NCBI GenBank assembly: GCA_963787135.1
Contig: CAWBBW010000007.1
Location: 300,946 to 364,945 of the forward strand
Direction: 5' to 3'
DNA length: 64,000 nucleotides
Source: Roseiarcus sp963787135
GTDB taxonomy: Bacteria; Pseudomonadota; Alphaproteobacteria; Rhizobiales; Beijerinckiaceae
The stretch's first letter is position 1. Each line of letters begins with the position of its first letter. Both the position numbers and the translations under genes were made by a program. A model generated the notes under the pieces. The model was not told the DNA's origin and ran no database searches. It saw only the letters and a program-made list of their open reading frames with translations. Shown here one piece after another: positions 45,175-56,183 of the stretch.

Positions 45175-48100
45175 TCAGAAGTTTGCCTCAAGCTTGGCCT
45201 TGACCGCGTTTAGGCTCGCGCTCGATGACAGAAGGCTCGAGTAATTGACGCCGAGCTTCAGGTTGCGGGTCAGGCGCCAGTCGAGGCCGAGCTCGACCGC
45301 AAGAGCGTTACCCGCGATCGGCGCCCCGGCAATCGTGAACGCGTCGAAGGGCAGGCTTGCAAAGGCGAGGTTCGCGTTCGGCGTCTCGTCGCCGAAAACG
45401 TGCTGCCAGCCGATCATGGCGTTGGCCGTTAGCGGCGCTGAGGCGTAGAGCGACGCTTCACCCCTAAACCGAGGGTCGTGATCCCGTAGCCGTAGCTGCT
45501 GCGAATTACTCACGAGCGAGGCCGGGCCGGGGGTCTCGGAAAACGCCTCGGTACGGAGGCTCACCCCCGCAACGCCGACGAAGGGCTCGGCCCAGGAGGC
45601 GGCGAGATAGGGCGCGCCGACGGGAACGCGCCAGCCCGCCTCGCCGAAGGCCTGCAGTGCATCGCCGCCATAGCCCGATCCCTCCGCCAGATCGAAGTTG
45701 GGGAAGGAAATCGACCGGTTCAGGCCGTACTGGTTGTAGGCGTAATAGGCACCGCCGCGCAGCTGGAGCGCGGTCACGTCGCCGTAGCCGCCGTAAACGC
45801 CGATATAGGTTGCGCTCACATTGCCCGTGGAGGCCCGCGCGGGAACGTCGAGGCTCGCATTGGTGTAGCCGCCGGCGACGCCGAGGCGATACCGCCCGTA
45901 AAGCGTCGCGTCGGCCCCGAGGATGAAGCCGCCGAGGTTGTTGGAGACGGTCGCGCCGTTGCCGTCGCCGCCGAGATGGCCCCAGGAGTTCGAAGGCCTG
46001 GCCCCAGGCCGAGAAGGTCTGGGCAGGCGTCGAGAATTCGTAGTTCTGCACGTTCTTGCCGCCGCCCGACGGCGCCGCCCCGTAAGGTTCGGCGAGCCGG
46101 TCGAGCACCGCCTCGCGCGGGAGCCGCGAATTGTCGAGCGCCGCGCCGACCGCGCTTGCGTGGATTTCGCCCGAGAGCGCGTTGAAGGCGGTCAGCGCGC
46201 CCAGGACGGTCTGGTCGATGATGGCGTTGAAAAGCGGCGACCCGGTTGGCTGCGTCGAGAGCGCGGTCGCGGTTGCGATCTGGTTCGGCGTCTGCGCCAC
46301 GGAGGTGAACAGAGGTGTCGGGGTCGGCATCGGGCCGGGACCTGGAGGCCCGGGGGGGTCGATCTTCTCGGCGAAGCCCAGGTAGACGTCGTCGGCATCG
46401 TAGCTCAAGACCGGCGTTACGAAAGCAAGGCTCGACAGCCCTGTGACCGCGCCAAACGCTCCGGACACGCCGCCGCCGGAGGTGATAAGCGTATATTTGT
46501 TCGACAGCGTGTAGATCCCGTCGGTGGGCGTGACCTGAACCGTGCCGCCCGAGATCGTGGTAGCACCGGTCGTGACGAGCTTGTCGTTCTGGCCGGCAGG
46601 GTTGATGTTGACGGCGAAGTACGAGCCTGACGCGAAGGATGCTGTCGACGCATTCAGCGTTGAGAACGGCGCCACCGCGCCCGGCGCGATCGTTCCCCCG
46701 CTGTTGGCGACGATGCTGCCGAACGAGCCGGTCCCGGTTAGCGTCGCGCCCTGCTCTACTGTGACAATCGAAGCGATCGAGCCCGTCACATCGAGCGTTC
46801 CCGCCTGGACATCGGTTCCGCCGGTGTAGGTATTGGCGCCGGAGAGGATGAGCGCGCCCGATCCGCTCTTGGTCAGGTCGGCCGAGCCCGAAATGACGCC
46901 CGAGATCCTATCGGTGAACGGCCCGGTGTCGACGGTGGGATCCCGGAAGCTGCCCCTGTCGCCGGCGCCCCCGCTGGGGGAGCCGAACACAATCGCATTC
47001 GCGATCGTCAGGTCGCTCGCCTTGAACTGCAGCATGGTCCCCTCTGTCAGGTACAGCGTGTTGGTGGCCTTCGGGCCGAGCGCAGCGCTGTTGGCAACTC
47101 CGAGCGTGCCGGCCAGGACGACGATGTTCCCGACGAAGGTGTTCGCGCCCGCCAGGATCAGCGTCCCCGCCCCTTGCTTGTTGAGCACTGCGCTGCCGGA
47201 GATGACGCCGTTCCAGGTCAGCGCATTGCCGAAGACGTCGAACGTCCCGCCCTTGTTTGTCAGCGAGACGGCGTTGTTGAAGGTGAGCCCGCTGGCGCCC
47301 GCCTGGATCGTGCCGTTGTCGAGCGTGAGCCCTCCCGTGCCGATCGACGACGAATTCGTGACCTGAACGGTTGCGCCGTTGGTGACCGTCGTCCCGCCGG
47401 AATAGGTGTTGGCGCCGGCCAAGACGACCACGCCCCCGCCGGTGGGAGACGTATCCGTGATCGTCAGCGCGCCGGGACCGCTGGCGTCGGCGATGACGCC
47501 GTTCCAGGTCAGCACATTGCCGAAGGCGTCGAAGGTCCCGCCGTTGTTTGTCAGCGAGACGGCGTTGTTGAAGGTGAGCCCGCTAGCGCCCCCCTGGATC
47601 GTGCCGTTGTCGAGCGTGAGCCCTCCCGTGCCGATCGACGACGAATTCGTGACCTGAACGGTTGCGCCGTTGGTGACCGTCGTCCCGCCGGAATAGGTGT
47701 TGGCGCCGGCGAAGACGACCACGCCCCCGCCGGTGGGAGACGTATCCGTGATCGTCAGCGCGCCGGGACCGCTGGCGTCGGCGATGACGCCGTTCCAGGT
47801 CAGCACATTGCCGAAGGCGTCGAAGGTCCCGCCGTTGTTTGTCAGCGAGACGGCGTTGTTGAAGGTGAGCCCGCTGGCGCCCGCCTGGATCGTGCCGTTG
47901 TCGAGCGTGAGCCCTCCCGTGCCGATCGACGACGAATTCGTGACCTGAACGGTTGCGCCGTTGGTGACCGTCGTTCCGCCGGAATAGGTGTTGGCGCCGG
48001 CCAAGACGACCACGCCCCCGCCGGTGGGAGACGTATCCGTGATCGTCAGTGCGCCGGGACCGCTGGCGTCGGCGATGACGCCGTTCCAGGTCAGCACATT

Positions 48101-50599
48101 GCCGAAGGCGTCGAACGTCCCGCCGTTGTTTGTCAGCGAGACGGCGTTGTTGAAGGTGAGCCCGCTAGCGCCCGCCTGGATCGTGCCGTTGTCGAGCGTG
48201 AGCCCTCCCGTGCCGATCGACGACGAATTCGTGACCTGAACGGTTGCGCCGTTGGTGACCGTCGTCCCGCCGGAATAGGTGTTGGCGCCGGCCAAGACGA
48301 CCACGCCCCCGCCGGTGGGAGACGTATCCGTGATCGTCAGCGCGCCGGGACCGCTGGCGTCGGCGATGACGCCGTTCCAGGTCAGCACATTGCCGAAGGC
48401 GTCGAAGGTCCCGCCGTTGTTTGTCAGCGAGACGGCGTTGTTGAAGGTGAGCCCGCTGGCGCCCGCCTGGATCGTGCCGTTGTCGAGCGTGAGCCCTCCC
48501 GTGCCGATCGACGACGAATTCGTGACCTGAACGGTTGCGCCGTTGGTGACCGTCGTTCCGCCGGAATAGGTGTTGGCGCCGGCCAAGACGACCACGCCCC
48601 CGCCGGTGGGAGACGTATCCGTGATCGTCAGCGCGCCGGGACCGCTGGCGTCGGCGATGACGCCGTTCCAGGTCAGCACATTGCCGAAGGCGTCGAAGGT
48701 CCCGCCGTTGTTTGTCAGCGAGACGGCGTTGTTGAAGGTGAGCCCGCTGGCGCCCGCCTGGATCGTGCCGTTGTCGAGCGTGAGCCCTCCCGTGCCGATC
48801 GACGACGAATTCGTGACCTGAACGGTTGCGCCGTTGGTGACCGTCGTTCCGCCGGAATAGGTGTTGGCGCCGGCCAAGACGACCACGCCCCCGCCGGTGG
48901 GAGACGTATCCGTGATCGTCAGCGCGCCGGGACCGCTGGCGTCGGCGATGACGCCGTTCCAGGTCAGCACATTGCCGAAGGCGTCGAACGTCCCGCCGTT
49001 GTTTGTCAGCGAGACGGCGTTGTTGAAGGTGAGCCCGCTGGCGCCCGCCTGGATCGTGCCGTTGTCGAGCGTGAGCCCTCCCGTGCCGATCGACGACGAA
49101 TTCGTGACCTGAACGGTTGCGCCGTTGGTGACCGTCGTCCCGCCGGAATAGGTGTTGGCGCCGGCCAAGACGACCACGCCCCCGCCGGTGGGAGACGTAT
49201 CCGTGATCGTCAGCGCGCCGGGACCGCTGGCGTCGGCGATGACGCCGTTCCAGGTCAGCACATTGCCGAAGGCGTCGAAGGTCCCGCCGTTGTTTGTCAG
49301 CGAGACGGCGTTGTTGAAGGTGAGCCCGCTGGCGCCCGCCTGGATCGTGCCGTTGTCGAGCGTGAGCCCTCCCGTGCCGATCGACGACGAATTCGTGACC
49401 TGAACGGTTGCGCCGTTGGTGACCGTCGTTCCGCCGGAATAGGTGTTGGCGCCGGCCAAGACGACCACGCCCCCGCCGGTGGGAGACGTATCCGTGATCG
49501 TCAGTGCGCCGGGACCGCTGGCGTCGGCGATGACGCCGTTCCAGGTCAGCACATTGCCGAAGGCGTCGAACGTCCCGCCGTTGTTTGTCAGCGAGACGGC
49601 GTTGTTGAAGGTGAGCCCGCTGGCGCCCGCCTGGATCGTGCCGTTGTCGAGCGTGAGCCCTCCCGTGCCGATCGACGACGAATTCGTGACCTGAACGGTT
49701 GCGCCGTTGGTGATCGTCGTTCCGCCGGAATAGGTGTTGGCGCCGGCCAAGACGACCACGCCCCCGCCGGTGGGAGACGTATCCGTGATCGTCAGCGCGC
49801 CGGGACCGCTGGCGTCGGCGATGACGCCGTTCCAGGTCAGCACATTGCCGAAGGCGTCGAAGGTCCCGCCGTTGTTTGTCAGCGAGACGGCGTTGTTGAA
49901 GGTGAGCCCGCTGGCGCCCGCCTGGATCGTGCCGTTGTCGAGCGTGAGCCCTCCCGTGCCGATCGACGACGAATTCGTGACCTGAACGGTTGCGCCGTTG
50001 ACCGTCGTTCCGCCGGAATAGGTATTGGCGCCGGCCAGAATCAGAGTTCCGCCGCCGTTGATCGTGACCGCGCCGACCCCGCCGTTGTCGGATATAACGC
50101 CGGAAATCGTATTCGTCGTGCCAGACAAGACCGTGAAGGTCGGATCGTCTGGACCGACCGCGAAATTGTTCGCGATGTTAAGGCCGCTGCTGCTGAAGCC
50201 CAAAGTCGATCCACTGTTCAGCGTCACCGTACCCGTCCCGAGGGTGGAAATGCTCCCGACGTTCAATGTGGCGCCGGCCAGTACGGCCGATGCATTGGAA
50301 TGCATGTTGATTCCCGATAGCGTCAGCGCATTCGCGCCCGCACGCCTTCCGCCAACAATCGATTTCTCGTTACCGGCCGAGCCTCCGCCCCAATGTTCAA
50401 CTTGGCCGCCGCCAGCCGAACCTCCGCTGCCGTTTCCGTCCGTGGCCAGCGCCTGTACCGGCAAGCACGCTACGAGAACGCCCGCGAGAACGAAGGTAGG
50501 CGACGACCCACGGCCGCGCAGCGCTAGCCACCGTTGCTCCTGCCCATGCTGGAGGTTGGCAAGTCTCGGCACCGTTCGAAGGTAACGCTGCGAAATCAT
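45175..50599 (-). CDS. Giant repeat autotransporter, barrel frameshifted
   Basis: Type V secreted surface protein. ATG 50599 (MISQRYLRTVPRL) gives a long signal region ending VLVACLPVQALA; a Gly-rich stretch follows, then beta-helix passenger made of LAGANTYSGGTT-type autotransporter-associated strand repeats, ten of them in tandem, then more diverged repeats, a Pro-rich linker (PPGPPGPGPMPTPTP) and the C-terminal beta-barrel ending with Phe (KLEANF). The barrel is split: FSAWGQAFELLG is followed by a shift near 45975 into the frame read from 45819 down to the stop at 45175. A second, compensated frame change is seen near 45470-45510. If the indel is real the protein could not be displayed. 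About 1800 residues if corrected. Confidence 0.8.
47240..50030 (-). repeat. Ten tandem 291-bp passenger repeats
   Basis: Nine full periods of exactly 291 bp (97 residues) and a tenth unit that diverges at its end. Units differ by only a few bases, such as Leu/Phe in VVLAGANTY, Ala/Gly in TIQAGAS and Ile/Val in TTITNG. The last unit (lowest coordinates) has LTNKGGTFDVFG. High identity implies recent unequal recombination, and assemblers may have miscounted the units. Confidence 0.9.
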
Positions 50600-51306
50600 T
50601 CCGTGACCAATCGGTCTTTTGCGGCCGCGCAGAGACTTACAGCTCTGAAGGAAGACACCAGACAGACCGGAAGGTCTATTGCGCTGGGCGCCTTGCCCGA
50701 AACTGTCTGCCGCCTGCATCCGACTCGGCGGCGTATGCCGCGTCCTCGATCTCTCGCTTCGGCAGCGATGCCTTGTGCAACAACATCTGCGTCACGTATT
50801 GCGAAAGCCGATGCACGTTGAACCCCGATTGAGGAAAATCAGATCGCGCAACTTCTGCCACGAACTCGAAAATCGCGTCGATAGCCTTCCGCGACCAATA
50901 ATTTAACCCACGAACGCGAGGCCAGCGAAGCCGATCATAAACATCGCCAGGGTGGGCGACTCGAGGAACAGAAACTGCATAGCCTCGAACGCGCTTCCCC
51001 AGTTGAAATGCGATTGGCCATCGGGCCCGTTATTGGAGGGCCGTTGAGCGTCTTCGCCCAGGGGCGTGTCCGCTTTTGCGCCCAGACGTCATCGTATTCG
51101 CGGGAGTCCCTGCACAGGAACGGATAGGTGACCGGTGTAGGGCGTAAGGGAATGTCGCAATAGACCCGCGTCAAATCACGGTGCGTCGGCAAGTGAACTA
51201 GCGGGGAAAGCCGGAGAAAACGCCTGTTCCCTTAGGTTTTGAGGATATAAATTAGTCGTCCGGCAAGTTTTTTTGATCAAATGTTTGCAAGGGGCCATGC
51301 TCAGTG
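50600..51306. other. Intergenic with a PEP-CTERM-like scrap
   Basis: No intact gene. The scrap at 50860-51010 is listed separately. Confidence 0.4.
50860..51010 (-). pseudogene. Decayed PEP-CTERM-like C-terminus
   Basis: One minus-strand frame reads LESPTLAMFMIGFAGLAFVG and stops; the next frame continues YWSRKAIDAIFEF. Joined, they resemble a PEP-CTERM sorting tail: a Pro-containing start, one hydrophobic helix with GFAGL, and a basic end. The body of the protein is not recognisable. Confidence 0.35.
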
Positions 51307-51382
51307 TGAACTGGACCCCATTTGTGGGACCACGGGACGTTGGATTTAAGGTGTGATCTCGCCTGCCCTTGTCCTTCAAGAA

Positions 51383-52318
51383 TCAAGCCGCTTCTTGCTG
51401 CTTCTGCTGTTGGTATGTGGGCAACGCGTTTGCGTTGTCCAAGCGAAGCGGCATATCCACAGCCCTAGCCGCCTCGATTTTGTCCATGCCGGCGCGCCAC
51501 ACCGCCATCGGCATCTGGTTGTTCATCGCCTGGTGCGGGCGTCGAAAATTGTAAAAGGTCATCCAGGAACCGATGCCGGCCCGCGCCTCGCTGGCGTCGG
51601 CATAAGCTTTCAGATGCACTTCTTCATACTTGATCGAGCGCCACAGCCGTTCGATGAAAATGTTGTCCATGAAGCGGCCGCGTCCGTCCATCGAAATCGC
51701 GACGCCGGTCGCCGCGAGCTTGCCGACGAAAGCTTCGGCGGTGAATGTGGAGCCCTGATCGGTATTGAAAATCCGCGGCTTTCCGAAACGAAGCAGCGCC
51801 TCCTCCAGCGCCGCCGCGCACAATCTCGCATCGTTGGTGTTCGACAGCCGCCATGCCAGAACCGCTCGGCTGGCCCAGTCGATGATCGCCACCAGATAGA
51901 GGAAGCCGCACGCCATCGGGATGTAGGTCACGTCGGCCGCCCACACGTGGTTCGTCTCGACAATCTTCAGGCCGCGCAGCAGGTAGGGGTATATCTTGTG
52001 CCCGGGCGCGGCTTTGCTCGTGCCGGGGCGCGGAACCAGCGCCTCGATCCCCATCACCCGCATCAGCCGCTGCACCCGCTTGCGGTTGACCCCACGGCCT
52101 TCTTTGTTGAGCTCGAAGGTCATTCGCCGCGAGCCGTAGAACGGAAGTTCGAGATGCAGTTCGTCGATGTGGCGCATCACCGCCAGATCGTCCGCCTCGG
52201 CGACGGGCTTGGGGCGGCAGATCCCCGAGCGCGCCACGCCCACAAGCTCGCATTGGCGGCGCACCGACAGGTCCTTGCCAGACCGTTCGACCATCGCTCT
52301 TCGATCGGGCGCGCTCAT
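51383..52318 (-). CDS. IS3-family transposase OrfB
   Basis: A 311-residue integrase-type transposase. DDE residues: Asp in VWAADVTYIP, Asp in FNTDQGSTFTAEAF and Glu in IFIERLWRSIKYEEV. The N-terminal HTH_21 region (LPFYGSRRMTFELNKEG) is present. It overlaps orfA by 4 bases; IS3 elements join the two by -1 frameshifting. Confidence 0.92.
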   Translation of the reverse strand: MSAPDRRAMVERSGKDLSVRRQCELVGVARSGICRPKPVAEADDLAVMRHIDELHLELPFYGSRRMTFELNKEGRGVNRKRVQRLMRVMGIEALVPRPGTSKAAPGHKIYPYLLRGLKIVETNHVWAADVTYIPMACGFLYLVAIIDWASRAVLAWRLSNTNDARLCAAALEEALLRFGKPRIFNTDQGSTFTAEAFVGKLAATGVAISMDGRGRFMDNIFIERLWRSIKYEEVHLKAYADASEARAGIGSWMTFYNFRRPHQAMNNQMPMAVWRAGMDKIEAARAVDMPLRLDNANALPTYQQQKQQEAA

Positions 52319-52608
52319 CGACCTGGCCTCCTGGCCAAGAAATCCCGTTCGACCGTCAGTTGGCCGATCTTGGCGTAAAGCTTGGCCGTCTCGCGTTCGC
52401 GCTCCTCCTCGCCATCGCCCGAACCGCTCGCCCCTCGCGCGAACAGGCTCGCGACGTTGTCGAGAACCTGCTTCTTCCAGGCATAAATCTGGTTCGGATG
52501 CACCCCGTGCCGCTTCGCCAGTTCCGGAACCGTCGCATCCTCGCGCAGCGCCTCAAGCGCAATCTTCGCCTTGAACGCCGCATCAAACTTCTTGCGTGAC
52601 TTCGTCAT
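52315..52608 (-). CDS. IS3-family transposase OrfA
   Basis: A 97-residue helix-turn-helix protein, MTKSRKKFDAAFKAKIALEALRE, VPELAKRHGVHPNQIYAWKKQ, then a leucine-zipper-like end (LYAKIGQLTVERDFL). ATG 52608 fits the family. It binds the IS ends and, by frameshift, forms the N-terminus of the full transposase. Confidence 0.9.
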   Translation of the reverse strand: MTKSRKKFDAAFKAKIALEALREDATVPELAKRHGVHPNQIYAWKKQVLDNVASLFARGASGSGDGEEERERETAKLYAKIGQLTVERDFLARRPGR

Positions 52609-52717
52609 TCCTCGCTCCGTCGGTTGCGACAGAGCAGGACATTTCACACCTTAGCCAATGGTCCTAAATCCGGGTCCAGCTCAGTGAGAGGCATTGTTCT
52701 TACTACCTACTCCCTTA

Positions 52718-52930
52718 CCCTCCCCCTCCCCTCCCCCCTCCCTCTCCCCCTCCCCCCCCTCCCCCCCCCCCTCCCCCCCCCCCTCTCCTCTCCCTTCCTC
52801 CGATCCCCCCCGAATCTCCTCCCGGCCGCCTCCCTCGCCTGCCACCCCTCTCTGCTGGCCTGCCTTTCACCTCTTCCATCCTGCCTGTCAACTTCCCCCC
52901 CCTCCCCCCCCCCCCCACCGCACTCCAATC
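52718..52930. repeat. Long poly-C/CT low-complexity tract
   Basis: The plus strand is almost pure C with scattered T, with runs of 8 to 11 C (for example about 52755-52784 and 52907-52916), interrupted at about 52810-52890 by mixed sequence. The complement is G-rich and could form G-quadruplexes. It begins about 35 bases after the IS3 right end. Coding frames across it are artefacts of composition. Confidence 0.8.
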
Positions 52931-54208
52931 ATCCCGCATGCTCCCCTCCCCCCCAACTCACGTACCCTCGCTGTCAACCCGCCGCGTCGCGCCGGAATCC
53001 ATCTGCTCCCTGACAGAACGACGATCAGACCAGTCCTACATCAGTCACCGCAGACCCCGCAAAACCCGCTATACCCCCCTCCCCTCAGACTTTGTACGCA
53101 GCGAAGTCGGTGTCATGGAATTCGCATACTCCGTGATTGCGAGTTGGATCGCTGTAATGCTGTAATTATGGTGGCCGCAGTGCCTCTTGTCGGCTCGCTG
53201 GTGGGAATTCATCAAGTTTGGGCAAGCGCTGCGAAGGGCGGTGTCACGAGGGCGAGGCAGAGCGGTCGTCGTTTTTAGACTGCGCAATCCGAATTCACGC
53301 TTTACAATTAAGGTTTATTCCAAGCGAAAATTGCGAATAACTCGGATTAGGGGATAAACGCTCTAGGAATATAGAAAGGAGACTGCTGGATGCGCGCGCG
53401 TCACAGTCAACATACTACATTGAGCGTCGGGTGCCCGTTAATAACACGCTCTTTTGAAGCGACAGATTGTCACTGGGTCGTGACGGAGACGTTCTCATGA
53501 TAATTGGCATAGTACAACGTCATCCGAGTTTCTTCCGGAAGGCCTACGAAATTTTCGCGGTGATCGCGATGTTTGCTATTGTTGCATATGTGCTTAGTCT
53601 GAGTATCGCGCCCAGTTGAACGGCTCAGCCTCGCCCGTTGGTCGCCAGGCGGCGATCTCAGACGAAAGCATTTGGATTCCTTCCGCGGTCTCGCATTTGC
53701 ATAGACACATGTCATCATTCCGCACGTGCAGAGGCGTAAGATACGCGATTGGCGTCGGAACCACGAAATGCGCCGCGCGACCCGCGAGTTGCGCGACGCC
53801 CGAGGCAGACCGTTTACCGGCAGATCATCTCCCCGTTGGGAGCACGATAGGCTCTGTGACCTGCATGGTTCACGCACCAGTGCTCGTTTTGACCGCCAAA
53901 GACACATCGGCCGTACGCATTGCGATGGCCGTTTGGACCGCACCCGCCTAACGCCAACGCGGGCGTCACCGCCGAGGACAGGACGGCGGAAAAATCACGA
54001 GCCCGACAAACGTAGCATGTACCTTTCGCATGAACTCCTCCAATTTAGTCTAGTAGGAAAACTTTTCATAGCTTGAACATGCCGAGCGAGGAAAGCGCTT
54101 TGCGCGGAGGCGGCGAAGGTTCGCTGAACAAACGATGGAGAAGCCCCGCTTCCGCCTGTACAGCGTTGACGGCGCGACGGACGCGGTCAAACGGACCGCT
54201 CTTCGAGC
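52931..54208. other. Gene-poor stretch, nothing recognised
   Basis: Several open frames of 70-155 codons overlap on both strands, none with a family match, signal peptide or clear ribosome binding site. I cannot support any gene here. It may be decayed DNA. Confidence 0.35.
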
Positions 54209-54496
54209 TCACCGGACGGCTCCGCCGACACCGTCCATCACGGGAAATGACGCTCCTGCCTCAGGTCCGTCTACGAACGTCCCTCGTAACCCGCTGCCCA
54301 TGACCAGGTATGGTGTTCCGTCCGGGGCATCTACGAAAACACCTCGCAATCCGTCGGCCATGAGGAGGTATGGTGTTCCGTCCGGCCCGACGATGAATTT
54401 GCCTCCCATGCTGTCTCTAATTTCCTGGGCTTGTGCGGCCAGTGCAAATAGTCCGGACAGCCCAGCAATAATAAATGCAAGAGGTCTTTTGTACAC
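54209..54496 (-). CDS. Small secreted protein with internal repeat
   Basis: A 95-residue protein with a clear Sec signal, MYKRPLAFIIAGLSGLFALAAQAQ, cut after AQA. The mature part has two copies of a 21-22-residue unit, GPDGTPYLLMADGLRGVFVD and APDGTPYLVMGSGLRGTFVD, and the beginning of a related third. GTG 54496 is preceded by GGGAAAAGG at seven bases. It is probably periplasmic or extracellular. No family recognised and no function proposed. Confidence 0.6.
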   Translation of the reverse strand: MYKRPLAFIIAGLSGLFALAAQAQEIRDSMGGKFIVGPDGTPYLLMADGLRGVFVDAPDGTPYLVMGSGLRGTFVDGPEAGASFPVMDGVGGAVR

Positions 54497-54788
54497 GATT
54501 GACCTTTTCCCAACACCGCCACGCAGAACGGCATAGCGGCTTCATTCACCGACCTCGGATGCCACCCGTAACCCAACTGTCCTAAAATTACGTCAATCAA
54601 TGCCAGATGCGGGTCCGCAGCCGGAAGATGACCGCCCACATCCGCTGTGCGCAAATAGAAGTCGTTGCTCGCTTCCGCCGCGAAATCGGCGGCACTATTC
54701 GGCGACCAGCTCGAGCGCTTGTCGCTATGGGCGGGTTGAGGCATAGACCGGCCAGTTTGAGCGAGCGAGCCCGTCGGGACACGACACC

Positions 54789-56120
54789 TTGGATAGGAGC
54801 CGGACTTTAGCGCACGGCAGCGTCGAAAACGAAAGGCTCGTGCGGGCGAGGCGGTCGTTGCATGAGGCTTGGCGCAAAGCTGTGCGCGCGCCGTGGAGGA
54901 ATTTCCGGGGCCGACTGCGCAGCGCCCTTGCGCCGTCCAAAGGCGGAATTCCGGTCTCAGTCGATGAGACGACCTCTCTTGCGGTCGTGCGCTTTGAGGG
55001 ACGTATTCCGCCTCCGCTCGCAGAGTGCACCGTAGTCGAGCCCCGCGAGTATCAAACCCACCTGCACCCACTCAGCCGCAATTCGACGACGTCGGAAGCG
55101 ATGCACTACCTCAACCATGTCGTCCACGCCCCAGCGATGACGCTCGAGCATCTCGTCGATCAATACTGGTTCCCGGCACTCGGCCTCCTGATTTCCAAGA
55201 AGGGGCAGGTTTGGCGCCACTCCTTTCTCGGACCATTCCAGGAAGGGTTTCTGTCGTCCATTAAGGCGATTGTCGACAGGCAGCTCGCCGACGGCGGGCG
55301 AGAGCATCTGTTGCATATCGAACGGCTGACACGCGTCCCCGCGATCGAGGGCGAGTATTTGCTAATCGCCGGCTCGGACAAGCCGAATTACGGGCACTAC
55401 CTGCTCGACATCGTGCCACTCCTCCATTTCGGCGCGACGATGCGCCTCCCCATGCTAAGCTGGACGCTCAGGCCGTGGCAGCGGGCGCTGATCGCGCGCC
55501 TCGAAGTCCCGACGGGGCTTATCCGCGAGATTAAGCCTAGGCCCGTCTTTCTCGAACATGCGATCACCAGCAATAGGGTCAGCGGCGTCAGCTGCCAGAA
55601 CGCTCACCCCGAACATCGCGAGGCTTTCGGGCGAATTCTCGAGAATGTGGTAAGGCACGCGCCTGCGTTTGCCACGCCCCATCGCGTGCTGATCTGCCGG
55701 GGCCTGACCAACAGCCGCAACGTCACCAATCGCGCCGCAATGATCGACGCGTTGAAGGCCCTCGGCTTTGCTGCGATCCAGCCGGAGATGCTCGCATTCG
55801 ATAAACAGGTGCTCCTGTTCGCGCAGGCTGACATGATTGTCTGCGAATTCGGGGCCGCGGTGGCCAATGCGATGTTTTGCCGCCCAGGGACCAGGGTGGT
55901 CGAGATCATTGCCGAGGGTCAGCACGACCCATGGTCGTCGCATCTGTTCGCGATGCTCGGGCTCGAACACGTGGTCCTGTTCCAGGTGCAGTCGGAGGAG
56001 GCGCTTGCCGCCACGCCCCGACATGTCAAGGACTCGCCTTTCTCGTTCGAGGTGGACGTGGCGGAACTCGTCGAGACGGTCCGGGCGATGATTGACCGCA
56101 CTCCGCCGAACTCGTGTTGA
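54789..56120 (+). CDS. GT61-family glycosyltransferase
   Basis: A protein of about 440 residues with the GT61 (DUF563) core: NYGHYLLDIVPLLHFG, RVLICRGLTNSRNVTNRAAMIDALKALGF and LLFAQADMIVCEFGAAVANAMFCRPGTRVVEII. The N-terminal 100 residues are less conserved. There is no ATG start; TTG 54789 or GTG 54840 must be used. GT61 enzymes add xylose or similar sugars; in bacteria they sit in EPS clusters, as here, next to a PEP-CTERM protein. Confidence 0.85.
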   Translation: MDRSRTLAHGSVENERLVRARRSLHEAWRKAVRAPWRNFRGRLRSALAPSKGGIPVSVDETTSLAVVRFEGRIPPPLAECTVVEPREYQTHLHPLSRNSTTSEAMHYLNHVVHAPAMTLEHLVDQYWFPALGLLISKKGQVWRHSFLGPFQEGFLSSIKAIVDRQLADGGREHLLHIERLTRVPAIEGEYLLIAGSDKPNYGHYLLDIVPLLHFGATMRLPMLSWTLRPWQRALIARLEVPTGLIREIKPRPVFLEHAITSNRVSGVSCQNAHPEHREAFGRILENVVRHAPAFATPHRVLICRGLTNSRNVTNRAAMIDALKALGFAAIQPEMLAFDKQVLLFAQADMIVCEFGAAVANAMFCRPGTRVVEIIAEGQHDPWSSHLFAMLGLEHVVLFQVQSEEALAATPRHVKDSPFSFEVDVAELVETVRAMIDRTPPNSC

Positions 56121-56183
56121 GCTGCTCTTCAAGGCGGTGTCGAACCACCCGGACGCTATCGGAGAAGACCTGGCGGTTGACGC

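Larger units (their letters stand above)
51307..52683 (-). mobile_element. Complete IS3-family element
   Basis: 1377 bp bounded by imperfect inverted repeats, TGAACTGGACCC at the left and the complement of TGAGCTGGACCC at the right. GTG flanks it on both sides as a 3-bp target duplication, which is the usual size for IS3 elements. It carries the two overlapping frames orfA and orfB. Both look undamaged, so it may be active. Confidence 0.88.

Noticed and set aside
47240..50030. CRISPR-like regular repeats
   Set aside because: The units are 291 bp, contiguous, without spacers, and encode a known autotransporter repeat.
47174..50320. 1048-codon plus-strand frame across the autotransporter repeats
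   Set aside because: The 291-bp period lacks stops in this frame, so it repeats open. It is antisense to a clearly recognisable passenger domain.
52694..53278. 194-codon proline-rich frame
   Set aside because: Produced by the poly-C tract; composition only.
53470..53951. Overlapping frames on both strands after the poly-C tract
   Set aside because: Neither strand shows a protein family pattern or a ribosome binding site.
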